A DNA stretch of 64,000 bases, from the NCBI GenBank assembly GCA_031395485.1, contig JANNUS010000004.1, positions 84,572-148,571 on the forward strand, read 5' to 3'. The position numbers were made by a program, and so were the translations under genes. Positions 9,891-18,225 of this stretch are shown here, in pieces. Position 1 is the first letter of the stretch, and each line of letters opens with the position of its first letter. Below the pieces are notes generated by a model. That model did no database searches. It worked only from the letters and a program-made list of their open reading frames with translations, and was not told the DNA's origin. The stretch is from UBA2336 sp031395485. Lineage in GTDB: Bacteria > Bacteroidota > Bacteroidia > Cytophagales > Cyclobacteriaceae.

Positions 9891-12356
9891 ATGTTTAAAC
9901 CGTTACCCCTACAATTAGTGCAACAAGAGACAGAAGATCTTATTCAAATGATCAACCCCGAGCAGGAGACCGATCTTAAGCAGGACGATCTTCCGGAGCA
10001 ACTTTCTATACTTCCGATTAAAAATACGGTGCTGTTCCCCGGGGTGGTTATTCCCATTACGGTTGGAAGGCAAAAGTCTATACGGTTAGTAAAAAAAGCA
10101 TATCAGGGAAACAGAATTATTGGTGTAGTCGCACAAAAAAATGCAATGGCCGAAGAGCCAACGATTGATGAGCTATACCGGGTGGGTACGGTTGCTCGCA
10201 TAATTAAAATGCTTGTACTGCCCGATGGAAACACGACCATCATCATTCAAGGTAAGAATAGATTTTCTGTTAAAGAGTTTGTTCAAGAGGAGCCCTATCT
10301 TTCTGCAAAAGTTGATTTGCAAGTTGAATCTATTATTGATATCAAAAACAAAGAGACAAAAGCCTTATCTCAATCGTTGCGTGATGCTGCGTTGAAGATT
10401 TTAAAACTAAATCCAGAAATCCCGCAAGAGGCACAGATTGCGTTAGACAATATTCAAAGCATGCAATTCTTAATTCATTTTCTATCCTCGAATTTGAATG
10501 TAGATGTAGTTGATAAGCAAAAGATATTAGAGACGCAAAATATTACAGAGCGCGGTACATTGCTTTTGCAGTACATGCTGAAAGAAATTCAGATGCTGGA
10601 AATTAAGCATGAAATTCAAAAGAAAGTACATACCGATATAGATCAGCAGCAGCGTGATTATTTTCTTCGTCAGCAAATAAGAGTGTTGCAGGATGAGTTA
10701 GGGTACGATACACCCGACAAAGAAGTTGAACAACTTCGAAAGCGCGGTGAACAGAAGAAATGGGGGAAGGCAACCGCAACACACTTTAACCGGGAGTTAG
10801 ACAAACTTCTCCGTGTTAACCCCGCTTCAGCGGAATATCCGGTAGCCATGAATTATGTTGAATTTATGCTGGATCTCCCATGGGAGGAATTCACAATCGA
10901 TAACTTCGACTTAAAACGTGCCAAGAAGATTCTTGATAAAGATCATTTCGGTCTAACAAAAGTGAAAACACGTATTCTTGAATACCTGGCTGTGTTGAAA
11001 CTTAAGCAAGACATGAAGGGTCCAATTCTTTGTCTGTATGGCCCACCGGGTGTTGGTAAAACTTCGTTGGGTCGTTCTGTAGCCAAAGCATTAAACAGAA
11101 AATATGTGCGCATGTCTTTAGGCGGTGTGCATGACGAGGCGGAGGTTCGAGGTCATCGTAAAACCTATGTGGGTGCCATGCCAGGAAAAATTTTGCAAAA
11201 CATTAAGAAGACCCAATCGTCCAATCCGGTTTTTATTTTAGATGAAATTGATAAGGTGCGTTCCGATTTTCGTGGCGACCCATCGTCAGCATTGTTGGAA
11301 GTATTGGATCCTGAGCAAAACAACGCTTTTGGAGATAATTTTCTGGAAATTGATTACGACCTCTCCAAAGTTCTTTTCATTGCTACAGCCAATACGCTTG
11401 ATAGCATTCACCCTGCTTTGCGTGATCGAATGGAGATTATTGAGATCACGGGCTACACGCTGGAGGAGAAAATTGAGATCGCGGTGAAGCACTTGATTCC
11501 GAAGCAATTAAAAGAGCATGGGTTAAAACCAGCCGATGTAAAATTTTCCAAGATTGCAGTTTCTAAAATCATTGACAGCTACACGCGTGAATCAGGTGTG
11601 CGGAGTCTCGAAAGAAAAATTGGTACCGTAGTGCGAAACATAGCCAAGTCACTTGCTATGGAAGAACCGTATGATAAAGAAATTAAGGTAGCAACTGTGC
11701 GAAAAGCGTTGGGTGCGGAAATATTTGATGAAGAGTTGTATCAAGGCAATGATATTGCCGGTGTTGTTACTGGACTAGCTTGGACTCAAGTGGGTGGAGA
11801 GATTTTATTTGTTGAATCAAGTTTGAACAAAGGCAAAGGCGGGCTAACGATTTCTGGTCAGCTGGGTGATGTAATGAAAGAGTCGGCTATGGCAGCGCTA
11901 TCGTACCTGAAGTCAAATGCTGAAGAATTGGATATTGATCATAGGGTATTTCAACAATATGATTTACACATTCACGTGCCAGCGGGTGCCGTTCCGAAGG
12001 ATGGCCCTTCTGCAGGCATTACCATGCTCACATCGCTAGCGTCAATATATACACAGCGTAAAGTAAAATCTAAATTGGCGATGACAGGTGAAATTACGCT
12101 TCGTGGTAAAGTGCTTCCGGTAGGTGGCATTAAGGAAAAAATATTGGCTGCAAAGCGAAGTGGAATTAAAGAGCTGATTCTAAGCCAAAAGAACCAACGC
12201 GATATCTTGGAAATAGAGAAGCATTATATCAAGGGCTTAACGTTTCATTACGTCAGCACAGTAGATGACGTGTTAAGGGTAGCTCTTTTAAAAGAGCGGG
12301 TAAAAAATCCTATGATTTTCAAGTTTATGGATGCGAAGCAACCTACTCTCAATTAA
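9891..12356 (+). CDS. lon: ATP-dependent protease Lon
   Basis: Cytosolic ATP-dependent serine protease that degrades misfolded and regulatory proteins. The 821-residue protein has the N-terminal substrate-binding LAN domain (about 35-235, LPIKNTVLFPG), a helical segment, the AAA+ domain with Walker A GPPGVGKT at 384-391 and Walker B VFILDEIDK near 450, and the protease domain with the catalytic dyad Ser707 (PKDGPSAG) and Lys750 (GGIKEK). The 43-residue gap between them equals that in E. coli Lon. An internal Met at about residue 20 (MINPEQ) is an alternative start. porQ follows after 34 bases and hslU directly after that, so two AAA+ protease components flank a secretion gene. Confidence 0.97.
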   Translation: MFKPLPLQLVQQETEDLIQMINPEQETDLKQDDLPEQLSILPIKNTVLFPGVVIPITVGRQKSIRLVKKAYQGNRIIGVVAQKNAMAEEPTIDELYRVGTVARIIKMLVLPDGNTTIIIQGKNRFSVKEFVQEEPYLSAKVDLQVESIIDIKNKETKALSQSLRDAALKILKLNPEIPQEAQIALDNIQSMQFLIHFLSSNLNVDVVDKQKILETQNITERGTLLLQYMLKEIQMLEIKHEIQKKVHTDIDQQQRDYFLRQQIRVLQDELGYDTPDKEVEQLRKRGEQKKWGKATATHFNRELDKLLRVNPASAEYPVAMNYVEFMLDLPWEEFTIDNFDLKRAKKILDKDHFGLTKVKTRILEYLAVLKLKQDMKGPILCLYGPPGVGKTSLGRSVAKALNRKYVRMSLGGVHDEAEVRGHRKTYVGAMPGKILQNIKKTQSSNPVFILDEIDKVRSDFRGDPSSALLEVLDPEQNNAFGDNFLEIDYDLSKVLFIATANTLDSIHPALRDRMEIIEITGYTLEEKIEIAVKHLIPKQLKEHGLKPADVKFSKIAVSKIIDSYTRESGVRSLERKIGTVVRNIAKSLAMEEPYDKEIKVATVRKALGAEIFDEELYQGNDIAGVVTGLAWTQVGGEILFVESSLNKGKGGLTISGQLGDVMKESAMAALSYLKSNAEELDIDHRVFQQYDLHIHVPAGAVPKDGPSAGITMLTSLASIYTQRKVKSKLAMTGEITLRGKVLPVGGIKEKILAAKRSGIKELILSQKNQRDILEIEKHYIKGLTFHYVSTVDDVLRVALLKERVKNPMIFKFMDAKQPTLN

Positions 12357-12390
12357 TTTTCGGCAAAAGGAATAATACCGATATTGCATC

Positions 12391-13404
12391 GTGTGGAAAA
12401 AATACAGAATTGTTGTGCTGGCCATGTTGCTCTCGTGTCAGGGACTTGCTCAATGGGGCGGACAGCGATCATTTGAATTTTTGAACGTTCCAGGTAATGC
12501 GCGGTTAGCAGCGCTCGGTGGCATAAATGTTTCGTTGGTAGACAAGGACATAAATTTCTTTTTCAGTAATCCCGCTCTGGTTAGCGATTCGTTGGCGGGT
12601 GTTGCTTCAGCGGGGTATCAGTTTTATGTAGCCGATATCGGCCAGTCAGCGTTTGCGTATGCTCACCGGTTCAGGTCAGTTGGTACATTGGCCTTTGGCG
12701 TGCAGCATTTTAGTTATGGAGCGATTACAGCATATGATGCTTCGGGGTTGGAAATCGGCTCATTCAAATCGAGTGAGACTGCATTGGTAATGAGTAAGAG
12801 CCATCAGGTATCAAATTTTAGAATAGGCGCAAACCTTAAAGCCGTATTTTCTACTATCGCGGGCTTTCGTGCAAGTGCTTTCATGTTGGATGTAGGCGGT
12901 ACGTTTGTGCATCCCACCAGGAATCTCACCGTAGGATTGACTTTCAAAAATCTTGGAGTAGTTCTTTCCGAATATTCCGAGACGAGCGATACAAAAATTC
13001 CATTTGATGTTCAGGTTGGGGCAACTTTTAAACCCCAGCATATGCCGTTACGTTTTTCGTTAACCGCTTATAATTTGGTATCAATCGCAAATCCGTATGA
13101 TGACGCTAATGATGCGGACAATAACCCGAGTTCAATGGATAAACTATTGCGGTATTTTAATATTGGATCTGAAATTTTGCTACATCGCAATGTGAACATT
13201 TTGCTTGCCTATAATTTTTTACGACAGCAAGAGTTGAAAACGGCTAATAGCAGAGGGTCAGGCCTAAGCGCTGGAGCTGCAATAAAAATTAAAGCCTTTG
13301 ATATCGCATTCAGTAGAAGTAGCTACAGTGTTGGTAATGGCGCATATTCTTTTACGGTTTCGGCAGATATTCAAAATATGATTTTAAAAAAACGAATACT
13401 ATGA
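12391..13404 (+). CDS. porQ: Type IX secretion system protein PorQ
   Basis: PorQ belongs to the type IX secretion and attachment apparatus of Bacteroidota. The 337-residue product has a signal peptide (about 1-20, ending GLAQ), then the family N-terminus FEFLNVPGNARLAALGG, followed by alternating amphipathic strands ending in hydrophobic residues, consistent with an outer-membrane FadL/PorV-like barrel. The start is GTG. Its stop overlaps the hslU start by four bases (ATGA), so translation is coupled. Distinction from the related PorV/LptO rests on length and the N-terminal signature; PorV proteins are usually longer. No other T9SS genes are in this window. Confidence 0.85.
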   Translation: MWKKYRIVVLAMLLSCQGLAQWGGQRSFEFLNVPGNARLAALGGINVSLVDKDINFFFSNPALVSDSLAGVASAGYQFYVADIGQSAFAYAHRFRSVGTLAFGVQHFSYGAITAYDASGLEIGSFKSSETALVMSKSHQVSNFRIGANLKAVFSTIAGFRASAFMLDVGGTFVHPTRNLTVGLTFKNLGVVLSEYSETSDTKIPFDVQVGATFKPQHMPLRFSLTAYNLVSIANPYDDANDADNNPSSMDKLLRYFNIGSEILLHRNVNILLAYNFLRQQELKTANSRGSGLSAGAAIKIKAFDIAFSRSSYSVGNGAYSFTVSADIQNMILKKRIL

Positions 13405-14804
13405 TAGACTCGACATACTTAACCCCACAGCAAATTGTTGCTGAGTTGGATAAATATATTGTAGGGCAACACGATGCTAAGCGAAATGTGGCTATTGCGT
13501 TACGAAATCGTTGGAGGCGAATGAATGCCAATGCCGATATTAAAGATGAAATCATACCAAACAATATTTTAATGATTGGCGCCACCGGTGTAGGCAAGAC
13601 AGAAATCGCAAGGCGGCTTGCAAAAATTGCCGATGCGCCTTTTGTGAAGGTAGAGGCTTCAAAATTTACCGAGGTAGGGTATGTAGGTCGCGATGTTGAA
13701 AGCATGGTACGCGATTTAGTAGAGCAAGCCGTGAACATGGTAAAAGCTAAAAAGAAGGAAGAAGTAAAAGAGAAAGCTGCCCAAATTGTTGAAGATATTA
13801 TTTTAGATGCGCTTATTCCGCCTATGCGATCGCAGCCAACTCGTGCCGGGTTTACCGCTCAAAATGATTCGGTTAGTCAGGAAATGCCTACAACCGATGT
13901 GGAGCTAAATGAACGCACACGGGCTTTGTTTCGCGATAAATTGAAGAACGGGGAATTGGAAGAGCGGAAAATTGAAATTAATATTAAGCCTTCGGGCAAT
14001 TCGAATGTAGGTATGATTGGTGCTGGCATGATGGATGAAGTATCCATGATGAACCTGCAGGAGATGATGAATGGTATGATGCCTAAAAAGGCTAAGAAAA
14101 GAAAAATTCCTGTATCAGAAGCTCGAAAAGTATTGTTAGAAGAGGAGGCTTCGAAACTAATCGATATGGATGAGGTAAAAGAACTGGCCATTCGGAAGGC
14201 GGAAGATGCAGGTATTATTTTTATCGATGAGATTGATAAAATCGCTTCGGGCTCCCGGAAGGGTGGAGGTGGACCCGATGTGAGCCGCGAAGGTGTTCAG
14301 CGCGATCTGCTGCCCATCGTGGAAGGGAGCACAGTAAACACGAAGTACGGTGTAATTAATACCGACCATGTTTTATTTGTGGCAGCGGGAGCTTTTCACA
14401 TTAGCAAGCCATCCGATTTGATTCCGGAATTGCAAGGTCGTTTCCCCATTCGTGTTGAGCTGAGCAACCTAACCCATGAAGATTTTGTACGCATTTTAAA
14501 GGAACCAAAGAATGCACTTACCAAACAGTATCAGGCCCTATTTGAAGCGGAGGGTGTAACGGTTGAATTTACAGACGATGCCATTGAGGAGATCGCAAAG
14601 ACCGCGTTTGACATCAATTCCGAAATTGAAAATATTGGCGCACGCAGACTTCATACGGTAATGAGCCGATTATTGAATGAGTTCCTTTTTGATGTTCCGG
14701 ATAAAATAGGAGCCAACTCACACATTGGTATTAATGCCACCATGGTTAAGGAAAAGTTAAGTGGATTAATAAAAAATAAAGATTTAAGCGAGTATATTCT
14801 CTGA
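13401..14804 (+). CDS. hslU: ATP-dependent protease ATPase subunit HslU
   Basis: AAA+ unfoldase that feeds substrates to the HslV peptidase. The 467 residues include Walker A GATGVGKT at 60-67, Walker B GIIFIDEIDKIA, the intermediate I-domain with a Met-rich stretch (GMMDEVSMM...MNGMM, about 205-230), and the C-terminal domain that docks into HslV. The start overlaps the porQ stop. hslV is not adjacent, unlike the hslVU operon of Proteobacteria, so it must be elsewhere in the genome. An antisense frame at 13352-13738 is a shadow. Confidence 0.96.
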   Translation: MIDSTYLTPQQIVAELDKYIVGQHDAKRNVAIALRNRWRRMNANADIKDEIIPNNILMIGATGVGKTEIARRLAKIADAPFVKVEASKFTEVGYVGRDVESMVRDLVEQAVNMVKAKKKEEVKEKAAQIVEDIILDALIPPMRSQPTRAGFTAQNDSVSQEMPTTDVELNERTRALFRDKLKNGELEERKIEINIKPSGNSNVGMIGAGMMDEVSMMNLQEMMNGMMPKKAKKRKIPVSEARKVLLEEEASKLIDMDEVKELAIRKAEDAGIIFIDEIDKIASGSRKGGGGPDVSREGVQRDLLPIVEGSTVNTKYGVINTDHVLFVAAGAFHISKPSDLIPELQGRFPIRVELSNLTHEDFVRILKEPKNALTKQYQALFEAEGVTVEFTDDAIEEIAKTAFDINSEIENIGARRLHTVMSRLLNEFLFDVPDKIGANSHIGINATMVKEKLSGLIKNKDLSEYIL

Positions 14805-14859
14805 TAAAAGGGTCAGACTGAAAACGAGATGAATTTATTATGTTTTTTTTGAGTAGGTG

Positions 14860-14889
14860 TTGCAAGATTAATTTAAAGGAGTAATTTCG
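14860..14889 (+). promoter_or_regulatory. Predicted promoter of the 14.9 kb lipoprotein gene
   Basis: TTG at 14860-14862, a 19-base spacer, then TAATTTCG at 14882-14889, a one-base variant of the Bacteroidota -7 element TAnnTTTG. The ATG follows 23 bases later. Confidence 0.5.
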
Positions 14890-14912
14890 CAGCCTTAAAA
14901 CCAAAAAAAAAT

Positions 14913-15506
14913 ATGAAAATTAAATCCTTTTTACTTGCTGGTCTAATGATAATCATCGCCTCATCTTGTGGTGTAAATGATTTAGAAGAAAGACTAGACA
15001 AAATTGAAAACGCATTAGGTACAAATGAGCCTTTTACAGTTAATTTTAGTACAAAAAACAGTCAAGATTTAGATGTTATCGAGAAGGAAACCTTCTTATT
15101 TAAGTCAAAGGGCTACAATGATTATATGGAACTGTATTCTGATGGTACAATTTACGTGTATATCGAGCGCTTTTCTGATGTTGATTGGAATGAAGGCGGT
15201 TGGATAGAATTTACCTATGACCCATCAACCGAGGAAGTAACTAACACAAGGGCGGGAATGTATTTCTATAACTCTTTCGGAGACTGGAATAGCCGCTATT
15301 TTAGTGAAAGTAACTATACTGAAAACACGGTGGACCTTACTGTGAAAAGTATCAATTTCGAAACTGGCGCAATTGATGTATCAGTATCAGCCTCAACTAC
15401 TGCTAACTCGAATAATAACCTGTATTCTGGCAAAGCAATGACTTGTACCTTTAAATTTAAGGGTAAGCTAGAGGCTTATGATTATTCGAGCAACAATAAT
15501 CAATAG
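14913..15506 (+). CDS. Hypothetical lipoprotein
   Basis: A 197-residue lipoprotein of unknown role. The signal peptide (about 1-19) ends in a lipobox IASSC, so the mature protein is anchored at Cys19 or thereabouts. A short predicted coiled coil (DLEERLDKIENALG) follows, then a beta-rich region with many aromatic and acidic residues, and an Asn/Ser-rich C-terminus. It has its own predicted promoter and an excellent terminator 22 bases after the stop, so it is probably a single-gene transcript. Function cannot be inferred from context. Confidence 0.75.
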   Translation: MKIKSFLLAGLMIIIASSCGVNDLEERLDKIENALGTNEPFTVNFSTKNSQDLDVIEKETFLFKSKGYNDYMELYSDGTIYVYIERFSDVDWNEGGWIEFTYDPSTEEVTNTRAGMYFYNSFGDWNSRYFSESNYTENTVDLTVKSINFETGAIDVSVSASTTANSNNNLYSGKAMTCTFKFKGKLEAYDYSSNNNQ

Positions 15507-15527
15507 GTAAGGCATTTTTTCTATTGC

Positions 15528-15559
15528 AAAAGGCCGCACGAGTTGCGGCCTTTTGGTTT
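15528..15559 (+). terminator. Rho-independent terminator
   Basis: A perfect 11-base stem (AAAAGGCCGCA / TGCGGCCTTTT) with a five-base loop, followed by GGTTTTT. It ends the lipoprotein transcript. Confidence 0.85.
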
Positions 15560-15578
15560 TTAAACCTAGCTTGTATTC

Positions 15579-16610
15579 ATGAAGTGGTTTTTTGTATTTC
15601 TGCTGGTAGTCACCACCCGTTTAATATCGGCACAACCCGCTGTTGATTCCCTTCGAGCATTTTATATTCAGGAGTATCCGCATGATTTTTTTATTTGGCC
15701 TGTTTTAAAGTATCGGTCTCTTTCTTTCGAGGCTCGCGACAGGAGCGATGACAATAAAAAAATTTCATTCAAGCCTAATAACACTTCCTCCTTTGGGATA
15801 GGGTTTTACCTTTTTGAAGTTGGATTTGAAATTGCGTTTGCCGTACCGTTGGGTGAGCAACAAAAGCGAATTTATGGAGAATCGGATGCACGAGACCTAC
15901 AAATAAATGTTCTTACAAAATCGTGGGGTATTGATGTGTATAACCAAAAGTATGCTGGTTTTTATAAGGATGATGCGCGTGTAAAAATTCCGAAGAACAC
16001 TCCTTACCCGAAGCGTCCTGATATTTCCACTCGCAATTTTGGCGTTTCAGGGTTCTATGTATTGAAGCATCGGGAATTTTCGTTACGATCTTCTTACAAC
16101 TATGCCGAGCGTCAATTGAAACGAAGGGGATCATTTATTTTGTACGGTACTATAAATTCTTTCAAGGCAAGTGCTGACTCTGCGATGATTTCACCAACCA
16201 GTCGAAAAGGTTTTGGAGAAGGTGCCGATTTTGAAGATTTGCAGTACACAACATTAAGTATTGCCCCGGGGTATTCTTACAATTTTATTCTAAAGAAATT
16301 TTTTGTTAACGGAACACTCACGGTTGGTCCGGCACATCAGTGGGTACAATATCAGGAGGAAGTAGGAACCAGGCACTATGATGTTAGCTTTAATGCAACC
16401 TACTCGCTTCGGCTGGCGATAGGGTATAATAGCGATCGTGTGTTTGGCGGAGTTGGGTTGGTGCTGCAGGCGCGTGCGGTGGAATTTGAAGATATTCATT
16501 TTGAAAACTCAAGTAATACACTGAAAATATTAGTCGGATACAGATTTAAAGAAAGAGGCGTGCTACAGAAACGTGTTTGGGATTTTATTCCGTTTTTAAA
16601 GGGCTCTTAA
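15579..16610 (+). CDS. DUF4421-family outer-membrane protein
   Basis: A 343-residue secreted protein, probably an outer-membrane beta barrel. A signal peptide covers about 1-19 (ends ISAQ). The mature region begins with DSLRAFYIQEYPHDFFIWPVLKYRSLSF and continues in alternating strands, with a SFGIGFYLFEVGFEIAFAVP strand pair and a C-terminal LKILVGYRFKERG strand. This arrangement matches, from memory, the DUF4421 family of Bacteroidota, whose function is unknown. A TAGCTTG element just before the ATG may be its -7 box. It is not clearly part of an operon. Confidence 0.72.
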   Translation: MKWFFVFLLVVTTRLISAQPAVDSLRAFYIQEYPHDFFIWPVLKYRSLSFEARDRSDDNKKISFKPNNTSSFGIGFYLFEVGFEIAFAVPLGEQQKRIYGESDARDLQINVLTKSWGIDVYNQKYAGFYKDDARVKIPKNTPYPKRPDISTRNFGVSGFYVLKHREFSLRSSYNYAERQLKRRGSFILYGTINSFKASADSAMISPTSRKGFGEGADFEDLQYTTLSIAPGYSYNFILKKFFVNGTLTVGPAHQWVQYQEEVGTRHYDVSFNATYSLRLAIGYNSDRVFGGVGLVLQARAVEFEDIHFENSSNTLKILVGYRFKERGVLQKRVWDFIPFLKGS

Positions 16611-16615
16611 TACAG

Positions 16616-16670
16616 CCTCGTTGTTTTCGAGGAATGACGAAGCAAACACTCTGGCACAAGTGGACGCTTG
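16616..16670. repeat. Fragment of dispersed intergenic repeat
   Basis: Sequence of the type TTTTCGAGGAATGACGAAGCAA, related in wording to the CATTTCG/GAGAAATCC repeats at 30521 and 47825. It lies between two convergent genes. Boundaries are approximate. Confidence 0.35.
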
Positions 16671-16697
16671 CGCTATGGAGTCCATATAGATTGTAAT

Positions 16698-17198
16698 TTA
16701 ACTGTCAGTCTTTTTCTTCGGGTAGTCGAAAAAAGCAACTTCCCCTTTTCCCCAATCAGTATCCTCCCACGAATTAACGTTGAGCGTGCAAGCTACAATC
16801 CCACAGGTAGGTATGTTATCGATGTTGGTATTGGTCAATCTATTCACAAAATCTGTAAGTCCGGGGTTGTGCCCGAATATTAAAACGGTATCGTGCTTAG
16901 CGTTGATGGTTTTAACAACTCGTAAAATACTTTCGTCTTCAGCATGGTAAAGGTCACGGTATGTTTTTATTTTTTCTTTTGCGTAGTTAAGAATTGCTCC
17001 TATTTTCTCACTCGTATCCAACGCTCGTTTTGCAGTACTGGAAATAAGCAGGTCGGGAACAACCCGCCTTTCTTTCAACCGTTTTCCCATATAGGGGGCA
17101 TCGTGATTACCTCGCTCATTTAGTGGCCGATTAATATCTGCCACCGAAATATCGTCCCAACTAGATTTGGCATGCCTGATAACGTATATCGTTTTCAT
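16698..17198 (-). CDS. SixA-like phosphohistidine phosphatase (histidine phosphatase family)
   Basis: Histidine phosphatase superfamily member, similar to SixA, which dephosphorylates phospho-histidine on phosphotransfer proteins. The catalytic RHAKSSW motif is at residues 8-14, and a second catalytic region FGHNPGLTDFVNRL lies near residue 118. I chose the ATG at 17198 (166 residues) because it starts MKTIYVIRHAKSSW, as in the family; the frame extends 23 hydrophobic residues further but without homology. Its start faces the acyltransferase gene about 50 bases away, a compact divergent arrangement. Confidence 0.88.
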   Translation of the reverse strand: MKTIYVIRHAKSSWDDISVADINRPLNERGNHDAPYMGKRLKERRVVPDLLISSTAKRALDTSEKIGAILNYAKEKIKTYRDLYHAEDESILRVVKTINAKHDTVLIFGHNPGLTDFVNRLTNTNIDNIPTCGIVACTLNVNSWEDTDWGKGEVAFFDYPKKKTDS

Positions 17199-17248
17199 CT
17201 CTATGAAATTAGTAAATAGAAACTCAATAAGTATTATCTTGGCGATGA

Positions 17249-18187
17249 ATGGGTAAGAAAAGATCAAAGAAATTTAAAAAGGTAAGGCGAACGATTCGGT
17301 ATCGTGCTATCTATGCGGCCATTTTTGTTATGATCTTTTTTTCTAACCTGATGCCTCGTAAACTATGGCTTAAGCTCTGTGGCGCGTTAGGGTCACTCAC
17401 CTATTACGTTGCTTCGCATTCTAGTAAACTAGCGCTTCGTCACCTTACGCTGGTTTATAAATCTGAGAAGAGCCCCGGGGAGATCAAAAGATTAGCGAAA
17501 GATGTTTTTCGAATGTTGGGAATGAATGCCGGGGATTTAATTCGTGGCTATCGCATTGGGCACTATGAGGATTTTAAAAAGATTCGTGTTGTCAATGGCA
17601 TCGAACATGTAGAGGCTGCCCATGCGAAGGGGAAAGGCGTAATGTTTTTAGTATCCCACATGGGTGCTTTCGAGTTTACAGCAACTGAACTTTCATTTCG
17701 AGGATATAAGCCGCTCATCATCGGCACACCCGTGAAAGATAAAAAGCTCAACGATTTGTTGTGGGCACAGCGAATAAAATTAGGCGCTACTGCGGTAGAG
17801 CGTGGCAAGGATACGTTAAAAGTAATTAAGAATTTAAAGGCAGGCGGTACTATGATCATCCTTATAGATCAGGATACAAAAGTGAAGAGCCGATTTGTTA
17901 ATTTCTTTGGTATTCCATGTTCAACACCGGTTGGTGCTGCGGTGATTGCTATGAAAACAGGAGCGGCTGTTATTCCCATGATCATTCATTTGCGTGAAGA
18001 TCTACTACAGGAGATTAACTGTTATCCTGAAATCCCAATGACTGTAACAGGAAATGACGAGGAGGATATGATTGCTAATACGCAAAAAATGAGTGATGCC
18101 ACCGAAGATGAAATTCGAAAGCACCCATCCCAATGGGTGTGGATGCACGAGCGTTGGAAGACAAAGCCAGGGGAGGAGATTCGCTAG
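17249..18187 (+). CDS. LpxL/HtrB-like lysophospholipid/lipid A acyltransferase
   Basis: Membrane acyltransferase, probably adding a secondary acyl chain to lipid A or an aminolipid at the inner membrane. The 312 residues begin with a very basic stretch (GKKRSKKFKKVRR), then a hydrophobic helix (about 22-38). The catalytic HX4E motif is SHMGAFE near residue 137, and DQDTKVKSRFVNFFG near 206-220 matches the second conserved block of the family. Length is typical of the LpxL/LpxM/ornithine-lipid group. A TATCTTG element at 17235-17241 could be its -7 box. The exact substrate cannot be told. Confidence 0.88.
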   Translation: MGKKRSKKFKKVRRTIRYRAIYAAIFVMIFFSNLMPRKLWLKLCGALGSLTYYVASHSSKLALRHLTLVYKSEKSPGEIKRLAKDVFRMLGMNAGDLIRGYRIGHYEDFKKIRVVNGIEHVEAAHAKGKGVMFLVSHMGAFEFTATELSFRGYKPLIIGTPVKDKKLNDLLWAQRIKLGATAVERGKDTLKVIKNLKAGGTMIILIDQDTKVKSRFVNFFGIPCSTPVGAAVIAMKTGAAVIPMIIHLREDLLQEINCYPEIPMTVTGNDEEDMIANTQKMSDATEDEIRKHPSQWVWMHERWKTKPGEEIR

Positions 18188-18194
18188 CAATAAT

Positions 18195-18223
18195 TGTCTG
18201 CACTATGATTCATAGTGCAGACA
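18195..18223. terminator. Inverted repeat between convergent genes, candidate bidirectional terminator
   Basis: Perfect 14-base arms (TGTCTGCACTATGA / TCATAGTGCAGACA) separated by one base, between convergent genes ending at 18187 and 18226. There is no strong T run on either side, so termination is inferred from position and stem strength. Confidence 0.5.
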
Positions 18224-18225
18224 GC

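Noticed and set aside
13352..13738. 128-codon minus-strand frame over porQ end and hslU start
   Set aside because: Antisense shadow of hslU with no domain signs.
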